NCBI GenBank assembly: GCA_028278465.1 | Contig: JANQEF010000153.1 | Coordinates: forward strand, 1 to 13,697 | Reading direction: 5' to 3' | From: Dehalococcoidia bacterium | GTDB lineage: Bacteria; Chloroflexota; Dehalococcoidia; Lucifugimonadales; Lucifugimonadaceae | Length of the DNA stretch: 13,697 nucleotides | Shown here: positions 1-5,412 of the stretch, piece after piece | Layout of the letters: every line of letters starts with the position of its first letter | Numbering within the stretch: position 1 is the first letter of the stretch | The notes under the pieces: generated by a model | What the model was told of the DNA's origin: nothing | Database searches by the model: none | Seen by the model: the letters and a program-made list of their open reading frames with translations, nothing else | Translations under genes and position numbers: made by a program

Positions 1-180
1 GATGTATTTGCGGGCGAGGGATTCGGGCACCAGCGTGGTGGCAGCCTCGTTCGCCTCGAGCGTAGTCCAGTCGAACTCCGCATCCAGCGTCACTTCACCA
101 CCACCACCGCCGTCAACAACAACCGGCTGCTCGGAGGTGGATTCGGGCTGATCTGGCTTGTCGTCTCGGACCGTGGTCAT
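1..180 (-). CDS. Probable PilB/GspE-type pilus assembly ATPase, N-terminal 60 residues only
   Basis: Reading leftwards from an ATG at 180-178, the frame stays open to the window edge, giving 60 residues; the rest of the gene lies outside. The start is supported by an AGAAGG Shine-Dalgarno seven bases upstream. Residues 1-30 are hydrophilic and end in a run of glycines. The last visible residues, VPESLARKYI, resemble the opening of the GspE/PilB N-terminal domain (MshEN/T2SSE_N), where a proline, then a helix ending in Ala-Arg-Lys/Arg-Tyr, precedes the conserved 'lPl' segment. If correct, this is the cytoplasmic hexameric ATPase that powers pilin polymerisation. It is divergent from a pilin gene and near PilC, PilM/N and PilO homologues, which fits. 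The Walker motifs that would prove it are off the edge, so the call rests on a short match plus context. Confidence 0.5.
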   Translation of the reverse strand, partial: MTTVRDDKPDQPESTSEQPVVVDGGGGGEVTLDAEFDWTTLEANEAATTLVPESLARKYI

Positions 181-493
181 GTCACATCCTTCTGGAACGG
201 GTATGCGAGCAAGTCTGCCCACCGCTGCTGAGAGTCCGGGCTGATTAAGGGGTGGGCACGGGAGCAGGCAGGGTGAGGACAGGTGTTGGAACGGTTTGTT
301 CCCGTGATCCGGGGACTGCGCGCCAACCTGCGGCCACGTTTGCGTTCGGCCGGTTGCCCGAAAGTACCGGCAGCGCATAGGACCGCAGTACGATGCGCCG
401 CCGACCTGCCATCTCCATCATTCGGTTCATGGCCGCTAAGCGGCCATTTCGAAAACTCGAAAAACCGGTCAGAAAACGATGGAGGACTCCAGA
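181..493. promoter_or_regulatory. Divergent intergenic region between the ATPase and pilin genes
   Basis: About 310 bases without a convincing gene separate the minus-strand ATPase start from the plus-strand pilin start, so promoters for both directions should lie here. The short frames across it have no recognisable protein features. I see no clear sigma-70-type -35/-10 pair. What stands out is the hairpin at 429-447, annotated separately, followed by an A-rich stretch containing two TCGAAAA copies at about 449-462, and a GGAGG ribosome binding site at 481-485. Confidence 0.5.
429..447 (+). promoter_or_regulatory. Perfect hairpin in the presumed pilin leader
   Basis: An 8-bp perfect inverted repeat (ATGGCCGC/GCGGCCAT) with a TAA loop sits 33 bases before the GGAGG ribosome binding site of the pilin gene. 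It is followed by ATTTCGAAAA rather than a T run, so it is not a classical terminator for plus-strand transcripts. It could be a 5'-leader stem that stabilises the pilin mRNA, or a symmetric protein-binding site. Either role is inference. Confidence 0.4.
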
Positions 494-862
494 ATGACCA
501 AGACTCAGCAGAAGGGCTTCACGCTGGTTGAGCTGCTCGTGGTTATCGGCATCATCGCCGCCCTCGCAGCAGTCGTCATCCCCAACGTGAGCCGATTCGT
601 AGGCTCCGGCGACACCGAGGCCAACAACACCGAGGCACAGACCGTGCAGGCCGCTGTTGACCTGATCATCGCCGACCGCGGTCTGACGACCTCGACCACG
701 AACGCCAACTCGACGGCAACCAACGACTTCTCGTCGTTCGACTTTGACTCCGGCACGTCCGGTAACCAGACTCTGTTCCCGGACTACCTGCGCCAGAACC
801 CCACCAAGTGCTCTTACACGTGGGACACGGCAGGCCAGGTGACGCAGGCGTCAGGCTGCTAG
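494..862 (+). CDS. pilA: Type IV major pilin / prepilin-like protein
   Basis: 122 residues. A class III prepilin signal is plain: a short basic leader MTKTQQKG, cleavage after Gly8, then FTLVELLVVIGIIAALAAVVIP, the hydrophobic assembly helix with Phe at +1 and the conserved Glu at +5 (Glu13). The rest is a small globular domain rich in Thr, Ser and Asn. Cys106 and Cys122, the last residue, could form a C-terminal disulfide loop like the D-region of Gram-negative pilins. The start at 494 is chosen over the in-frame ATG at 479 because GGAGG at 481-485 lies eight bases before it and the leader then has normal length. A strong terminator follows. The product should be processed by a prepilin peptidase (not in the window) and polymerised into the pilus fibre. 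A secretion pseudopilin cannot be excluded, but the separate, well-terminated unit suits a major subunit. Confidence 0.88.
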   Translation: MTKTQQKGFTLVELLVVIGIIAALAAVVIPNVSRFVGSGDTEANNTEAQTVQAAVDLIIADRGLTTSTTNANSTATNDFSSFDFDSGTSGNQTLFPDYLRQNPTKCSYTWDTAGQVTQASGC

Positions 863-898
863 ATTCCGACCACGTTTCTGATCCCGGTTATCGAAAGA

Positions 899-936
899 AG
901 ACCGCCGGACGTGAATTCGTCCGGCGGTCTTTTTAT
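899..936 (+). terminator. Rho-independent terminator after the pilin gene
   Basis: AGACCGCCGGAC (899-910) pairs perfectly with GTCCGGCGGTCT (919-930). With the extra G911-C918 pair this gives a 13-bp GC-rich stem and a six-base loop, followed directly by TTTTTATT. It lies 36 bases after the pilin stop codon and is the clearest intrinsic terminator in the window. Confidence 0.92.
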
Positions 937-1720
937 TGGGCAGAGTTTGGCGGGCAGATCGGTTGGGTCGCGAGGTGTGGATGGAGCGGATGCTGATGGG
1001 GTAATGGGCTAGGGCGAGAAGGCCAGCCTGCCGACGGATGAACCGGTCTGCTGGCCGGCTGTTAGCAGGCGGTGAACGACGGGCGGCCAATGACGCGGCG
1101 GTGATCAAGTGGCTGGGTGATCCGGCCGGTGGACCGGTCCGGAATCATGCCCCGTTCATTGCCCGGCTCCACGAACTCTCCGCTGCCCTGCGGGTCGATC
1201 TGTGGACGATCGAAGACCTTCGCTGTGTCAGATATCGCCCTGCGCCAGGCGCCCCTGACCGCAGCGGCACCCGCCGGAACCTCTTCCCACACGGCTAACG
1301 GGCACGGAATGATGGCTCGTCAAGCATCCATGACCGGCTACGCACTCTCCGTAGCGGTGTCCAAAAAGCATCCAGCCTTCCGAGGTTCCAGACGGCGCAG
1401 CCCGCGAGCCGACACAGTCGGGGAGCCCTTAGAAGTACTCGGCTCCGGCGACTGCGAGACAAAGCCCGACCATCCGCCTCAAGCCGCAGCTCGCAACCAG
1501 CGATCAACGCCCATCGCGCCTTAGCCTCGCCTGCACTTGCACGCGCCTCTCGACATCCGGCGTCCTGCGACATTCAGGAACTCCACAGTCCCGGAAGCCG
1601 GTGGATCAGAGGTAGTCGAACACCCGAGGAGCGATAGTGGATCGGGAGTGCACGAGCGGCCTGATCAACGGTTTCGACGGGCCATCAGCGCCGGACCAAC
1701 ACCTGCAGACCAACGGAGTT

Positions 1721-1807
1721 ACGTGCGCCTAACGCTGAAGCACGCCAGACCAACCAAAGCGCACCAGCATCGTCAGAGGTAGAGAACACTTAAGGCAGAA
1801 CCGGGCT
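1721..1807 (+). repeat. Degenerate direct repeat, copy 1
   Basis: This copy begins near GTGCGCCTAACGCTGAAG and ends AACACTTAAGGCAGAACC-GGGCT. The last 44 bases (1764-1807) match copy 2 (1880-1923) at 38 of 44 positions, counted by eye, including an uninterrupted 15-base match AGAGAACACTTAAGG. The upstream half matches more loosely with small indels. The distance between copies is about 110-116 bases. Confidence 0.75.
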
Positions 1808-1830
1808 CAAGCGACAGGCCAGTGGAAGTC

Positions 1831-1923
1831 AGGTGCGCTCGACGCCGAAGTGCACGCCAGTGCAGTCAACCGGCGCGCGCCAGCATAACTAGAGGCAGAG
1901 AACACTTAAGGCGGAACCGGGCT
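1831..1923 (+). repeat. Degenerate direct repeat, copy 2
   Basis: Second copy of the unit at 1721-1807, beginning near GTGCGCTCGACGCCGAAG and ending at the GGGCT just before the 3' end of the minus-strand gene. A weaker possible third relative starts near 1606, with TCAGAGGTAG then GAACAC after a two-base shift. Confidence 0.75.
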
Positions 1924-1932
1924 GATCCGGTT
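1915..1932 (-). terminator. Small stem-loop just past the 3' end of the zinc-knuckle/PTPS gene
   Basis: AACCGG and CCGGTT form a perfect 6-bp stem with a six-base loop, starting six bases beyond the minus-strand stop codon at 1939-1941. There is no T run on the transcript after the stem, so it is at best a weak or factor-dependent 3' structure. It partly coincides with the end of repeat copy 2. Confidence 0.25.
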
Positions 1933-1938
1933 GACCGA

Positions 1939-2964
1939 CTACGCCGTGACCAGGTCCTGGCCGACGCCGGAGTAGGTCGCGGAGCTCGTCGGGCTCTCCC
2001 AGATGCGTATCGATTTCAGCCGAACGGCCTCCATCTCGAAGGAAGAGATGCGCGCATTTGTCTGGGTGAAGAAGATGTACGCCAGGTTCTCGGTCGTCGG
2101 CGGCATCTCGTCGAACGGCGCCGTAGCGTTCAGCAGCCGCTCGTTGTAGCCCGCCGCGATCTCATCGATCAGGTCACGGATCTTCGCGAACCCGACTGCA
2201 AAGCCCTCGTTGTCCTCCTTCGAGACCAGGAATCCGGCCTCGACGCGGTAGGAGTGCATGTGAGGAGCCGAAGGCTCGTCGGTCGTCGGGATGAAGTGGC
2301 GGGCCTTGAAAAATGAGTCGACAGTCAGCTCGAAGCTCTTGCTGGTGTGCGTGCCGTTCGACTTAGCCGTCGGCGCAGCAAGCTCTTCCCTGTCCGCCTC
2401 CAGCACCAGCTCGGGAGTCGCCTCGCCAAGCGCTGCGCCCTCCGTCTCACCGGAGACGGTGAACTCGTCGGACGCCTGGGAAGACAGGTAACCGCGCGGC
2501 AGAGGCTGTTCGAGCTTCATCAGCCTGTCGGATGTCTCCTTCAGGTAGTCGAAGACCTCGAGCAGGGAGTTCGAGAGAACGCCGAGCGCCCGCTGCTGCT
2601 GACTCGCAGAGGAGTTCATCACGACGTCGACAACACGCTCGATCTCGGAAGAGAGCGATGTGAGCGACCGGTCAAGCTTCTCGACCTCTTGCGGATCGGC
2701 GTGGACAGCTTCGCGGTCGGCGGCACTGGTGGCGCCGGCAAGAGCCGAGCCCGCTGCCCGGGCGGCGCCCGTTGCGTGAGCGGTGTGCTGCGCGCCGGTC
2801 TCAGCCGACTCGCCGTAGGTGCAGATGCACGGACCGAACTCGGAGCAGCCTGTGCAGCAGTAAACCTGTCCGTCCTGCGCGGTGAACCCGCTCCAGTCGA
2901 ACTCGATAAAGCAGTTTGCGCAGACGTTTGATGTGGACTCGGGAGTCAATGAGATGTACCTCAC
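1939..2964 (-). CDS. Cys-rich metal-knuckle protein fused to a divergent PTPS/QueD-like domain
   Basis: 341 residues from a GTG start; a TTG five codons in, with GAGG nine bases before it, is an alternative. Residues 15-48 hold seven cysteines (CANC at 15-18, CCTGC at 36-40, then CIC at 46-48), resembling a zinc knuckle or bacterial metallothionein. An Ala/Gly-rich linker (about 55-85) leads to a helical region (about 90-150) and an acidic linker. Residues 211-334 resemble the 6-pyruvoyltetrahydropterin synthase/QueD fold: ARH (His223), HMH (His235, His237) as zinc ligands, TEN at 291-293 and a late Glu (IWES, Glu323). The catalytic Cys four residues before the HxH is absent, and the Asp-His pair of the LDHxxLN motif reads YNERLLN. 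Zinc binding therefore looks kept while normal synthase chemistry looks lost. The gene is divergent from the pilus operon; its function is unknown. Confidence 0.8.
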   Translation of the reverse strand: MRYISLTPESTSNVCANCFIEFDWSGFTAQDGQVYCCTGCSEFGPCICTYGESAETGAQHTAHATGAARAAGSALAGATSAADREAVHADPQEVEKLDRSLTSLSSEIERVVDVVMNSSASQQQRALGVLSNSLLEVFDYLKETSDRLMKLEQPLPRGYLSSQASDEFTVSGETEGAALGEATPELVLEADREELAAPTAKSNGTHTSKSFELTVDSFFKARHFIPTTDEPSAPHMHSYRVEAGFLVSKEDNEGFAVGFAKIRDLIDEIAAGYNERLLNATAPFDEMPPTTENLAYIFFTQTNARISSFEMEAVRLKSIRIWESPTSSATYSGVGQDLVTA

Positions 2965-3222
2965 GGCTTCGGCTTACCCGGCCAACGTTAGTCGGCGGCC
3001 CGTGCGGGCGATGTCTCATTAAGCTCAAGAAACCCTTCAACACTCGGACAAGTTTTTCGCCAATAGGCTCACCGCGGCCCGACGCACGGACGTCCGGCGT
3101 GACCGTGATCAACAGCGCGGAGCGCCTGTCCGCAACGGTTTTCATCAGTTCGCGTCGCACACCTCGGCCACACCTTGCACACTCCGTTGAGCCTCGTCTG
3201 AACTGGGCAGGTTCGCCCGGCG

Positions 3223-3252
3223 GGTCACGCGTGACCGGTGTGGCTCACACCG
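3223..3252. promoter_or_regulatory. Two abutting palindromes, possible operator
   Basis: GGTCACGCGTGACC (3223-3236) is a perfect 14-bp palindrome. It shares its last base with a second inverted repeat, CGGTGTG-GCT-CACACCG (3236-3252; 7-bp arms, three-base centre). Both lie in the divergent spacer about 230-260 bases before the pilus operon. A related half-site, GCGTGACC, occurs at 3097-3104. Perfect symmetry of this length suits a dimeric DNA-binding regulator, but a transcript hairpin is also possible. No regulator gene is in the window. Confidence 0.4.
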
Positions 3253-3409
3253 AACTGGCTCATCGGCTCTCGCGTCCCCCTTAGCAGTGCCGCGAATCTG
3301 GATATTGAACGTGACTCGTTCCCGGTCGACGGCGCTCACGCTGGTGAGGCATATGAGTTTGCAACCCCAATCCACACTCAATTGCGGCCACGCGCCGTTG
3401 CTACCACGG

Positions 3410-3437
3410 TTTCCGGATTCGTACTTGCCTCTAGTAT
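3410..3437 (+). promoter_or_regulatory. Weak sigma-70-like promoter candidate for the pilus operon
   Basis: TTTCCG (3410-3415) and TAGTAT (3432-3437) are 16 bases apart and match the consensus hexamers at three and four positions. Transcription would start near 3444, leaving a leader of about 38 bases before the ATG at 3482. The match is weak and could be chance. Confidence 0.2.
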
Positions 3438-3481
3438 CGAACCGTGTGCCAGAGCAACTCGGCGCAGACCTGATCCCAGAT

Positions 3482-4753
3482 ATGAGCAATAGCGTCAATC
3501 AAATCGATCGGAAGAGCCGGGTCGCTGTCCAGTCAGGCGTTATCGGCCTGGTGCTGGCGGTAATCAGCATGCTGAGCGTCAGCGCGTTCGTGATACCGAT
3601 GCTTGTCAGGGCTTCAACTACCAGCAACCTCCAGTCATCGGCCCCGCTGAAGACCGAGGTCGGCCGGTCCGCGTTCGAGCACACGGCGTGGAGGATCCAG
3701 GAAGACCCGACGTTCCTGGCGGGCTTCGCCGGATCTCCTCCCGGAAGCACGTACCAGCTCGACATCGGCGGCGAGACGGCGCAGATCACCGTTGAAACGG
3801 GGTCGTACGCCGCTCCGCCGCATGACCTGGCGCTTGAGGTCACGCTAACGCCGAACGTGATTCGCAGGTGGAGCAACAGCCAGGTCGATTTCACGCTGAC
3901 CGTCTACAACAACACGGAAGGCACCGAGGAGATCGACAGGGTCGAGGTCTACCGCAGGGACGGCGTTTCTGCGTCTTACATGAACGGCACCTCGTCAGGG
4001 TTCGAAGACTCGGACCCATCGTCGATATCCGGCGGATGGCGATGGGATGTGTGGCCCGTGTACCCGATCGAAGGTCTCGGCGGGAGCGGCAGCCACACCT
4101 GGTCCCTGGACGTCGATGACGGGACGGACAACTACTGGTTTGACGTGTTCGTTCGGACGGTGAGCGGCAGCACGGTCCAGGTATCGCTCGAGCCATCGAT
4201 CAATGTCTCGAACACGATCCAGGGCTCGGGGCTGTCCATGCTGTCCACCAGCTCACCGGACATCGTCGAGGCAGACGTCAACGAGACGTATGACGTCCAG
4301 CTGCTAATGAAAAACGAAGGCAGTTCCGACGAAGGGATCACGCGTATCCGGCACTACTTCCCGTCATCGCTGTCTTACGTCTCGGGATCGACAACCGGCG
4401 TGACGACTTCAAACCCGAGCACCTCCACGGGCTACGGACCGCGTGGCGACATGACAAGGCTGACGTGGTCGTTCTCCGGTAACGGCGCCGATCTCACCGC
4501 AAATTCGAATGAGTACATCCGGTTCAGCCTGAGCGGCTCGCTACCGATAGGCGAGCACTTCAGCCAGAGCACTTACCGGATCGACGACGACAACTCATCG
4601 TCCAGCAACTTCTCTGTAACTACCGGAATGAAGCGCGTGGTCTCATCTGCCCGCAAGTTCGACATATCGGTGGTGGACGGCGACTTCAGCATGGACACCG
4701 AGGCCTGGATTGTGGAAAACGAGCCGCTGATTGCGCGAGTGGAAGAAAAATAG
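3482..4753 (+). CDS. PilX-like / adhesin-like membrane-anchored beta-domain protein
   Basis: 423 residues from the ATG at 3482. The frame is open further upstream, but only this start places the basic N-terminus and membrane helix normally; no strong Shine-Dalgarno is visible. Residues 1-13 are polar and basic, followed by a hydrophobic helix at about 18-43. The segment EHTAWRIQEDPTFLAGF (66-82) recalls the A/E-rich 'wrl..dp.f' stretch after the helix in PilX-type minor pilins, and QSG-VIGLVLA before it could be a degenerate prepilin cleavage site without Glu at +5. Residues 110-250 and 255-385 are Thr/Ser/Gly-rich beta domains; the second (beginning PDIVEADVNETYDVQLLMKN) has the look of DUF11/Ig-like surface repeats. 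The stop is two bases before the next gene, so it is first in the pilus operon. A pilus-tip or cell-surface adhesin is the best inference, not a proven family call. Confidence 0.6.
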   Translation: MSNSVNQIDRKSRVAVQSGVIGLVLAVISMLSVSAFVIPMLVRASTTSNLQSSAPLKTEVGRSAFEHTAWRIQEDPTFLAGFAGSPPGSTYQLDIGGETAQITVETGSYAAPPHDLALEVTLTPNVIRRWSNSQVDFTLTVYNNTEGTEEIDRVEVYRRDGVSASYMNGTSSGFEDSDPSSISGGWRWDVWPVYPIEGLGGSGSHTWSLDVDDGTDNYWFDVFVRTVSGSTVQVSLEPSINVSNTIQGSGLSMLSTSSPDIVEADVNETYDVQLLMKNEGSSDEGITRIRHYFPSSLSYVSGSTTGVTTSNPSTSTGYGPRGDMTRLTWSFSGNGADLTANSNEYIRFSLSGSLPIGEHFSQSTYRIDDDNSSSSNFSVTTGMKRVVSSARKFDISVVDGDFSMDTEAWIVENEPLIARVEEK

Positions 4754-4755
4754 CG

Positions 4756-5412
4756 ATGACCTCCGTTATCGATAAGAAATTGCTGGCCCAGCTGAGCGGC
4801 GAAGATACAGCGCCCAAGCGCGATCTTTCGTTCGACGTCATCAGCGCGGAGCTGAAGAAGAGGGTCTTCAGCCGCTGGACCTTCATCGCCGTGATCCTGA
4901 TCAGCGTGACAGCGCTCGCCGCCTGGAACGTGCAGATCTCGCTCCAGGAGGGAGACCTGAACAGCCAGGTTGACGACCTGGCGGCCACCACCGGCGCCAC
5001 GCTTCCCAACCCTGCCGAGCTGGAGCAGGCGATCGCCACCGCCGAAGAGAACCTGCTTCTGACACAGGAAACTTCACTGCTCGGCGTGCCGGACGCGCAG
5101 CTCTCGCTGATGCTGATCGACGTCGGCTACGACAACGGCGTCAATGTCTTCTACACCGACATCGAGCCCGAGAAGTTCCAGAACATCGGAGACAAGACCT
5201 TCCCGGCGAAAGAGATTCTGCTCTCCGTCGAGGGCGAACTGCCGAAGCTGACCGCCTTCATCGAGTCGCTGGAGCAGGGCGCGATAGAGGGACTCGAGAT
5301 CCGGTCGACCGACCTGGCATGGCAGCCGCCTGACACCTACCGCGCAATCATCACCACATCGGTCTACCGGCAGCTGGTCGACCAGGACCGCGAGGTACCC
5401 GAGGATGAATAA
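4756..5412 (+). CDS. pilO: PilO-like pilus alignment-complex protein
   Basis: 218 residues, near the usual PilO length. A hydrophilic cytoplasmic tail (1-38) is followed by one membrane helix (about 41-58), a short coiled-coil region (about 60-100), and a ferredoxin-like domain at about 105-205. That domain carries a 'GVNVFYTDIEPE' strand and the 'LSVEGELPKLTAFIESLEQ' pattern typical of PilO (small strand, Gly, then a helix with Phe-Ile). PilO pairs with PilN in the inner membrane and links PilM to the outer parts of the machine. The ATG follows the upstream stop by two bases, with GGAAG ten bases before it, and the end overlaps the next gene by eight bases, indicating translational coupling. 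PilO sequences are poorly conserved, so the call leans on architecture and neighbours. Confidence 0.72.
   Translation: MTSVIDKKLLAQLSGEDTAPKRDLSFDVISAELKKRVFSRWTFIAVILISVTALAAWNVQISLQEGDLNSQVDDLAATTGATLPNPAELEQAIATAEENLLLTQETSLLGVPDAQLSLMLIDVGYDNGVNVFYTDIEPEKFQNIGDKTFPAKEILLSVEGELPKLTAFIESLEQGAIEGLEIRSTDLAWQPPDTYRAIITTSVYRQLVDQDREVPEDE

Larger units (their letters stand above)
937..1938. other. About 1 kb with no convincing gene
   Basis: Several frames of 60-135 codons exist on both strands, but they overlap each other in conflicting frames, lack convincing ribosome binding sites and show no recognisable motif, membrane helix or domain. I looked for tRNA, RNase P RNA and tmRNA signatures and saw none. 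The right third contains degenerate direct repeats, annotated separately. The region may be a decayed gene, an untranslated RNA locus or spacer; nothing here decides between them. Confidence 0.5.
2965..3481. promoter_or_regulatory. Divergent intergenic region upstream of the pilus-assembly operon
   Basis: Some 517 bases lie between the GTG of the minus-strand zinc-knuckle/PTPS gene and the ATG of the first pilus-operon gene. Frames across it look random and overlap in conflicting directions, so I call no gene. It should carry promoters for both directions. Two adjacent inverted repeats at 3223-3252 and a weak promoter-like pair at 3410-3437 are listed separately. Confidence 0.5.

Noticed and set aside
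479..493. Pilin start at the upstream in-frame ATG
   Set aside because: The GGAGG ribosome site lies inside those five codons, and the later ATG gives a standard-length prepilin leader.
1038..1298. 86-codon plus-strand frame with a mildly protein-like middle section
   Set aside because: Some helical-looking residues, but no family match I can name and it is overlapped by an opposite-strand frame. A pseudogene remnant is possible but not supportable.
1117..1524. 135-codon plus-strand frame in the gene-poor block
   Set aside because: No ribosome site, no recognisable motif, composition typical of a random frame in GC-rich DNA, and competing frames of similar length on both strands.
1790..1923. 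AGAACCGGGCT motifs resembling the 3' consensus of RNase P RNA
   Set aside because: The motif is repeated twice, differs from the consensus, and the obligatory GAGGAAAGTCC-type 5' element is absent on both strands.
1721..1923. CRISPR array
   Set aside because: Only two or three imperfect copies, unequal long spacing, no short identical repeats and no cas genes.
2347..2931. 194-codon plus-strand frame opposite the zinc-knuckle/PTPS gene
   Set aside because: It is antisense to a gene with clear motifs, and its own translation is Arg/Leu-rich without features.
3287..3481. N-terminal extension of the PilX-like protein from an upstream ATG
   Set aside because: The extra 65 residues have no features and would bury the membrane helix about 85 residues in. 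The ATG at 3482 gives a normal basic N-terminus and helix.
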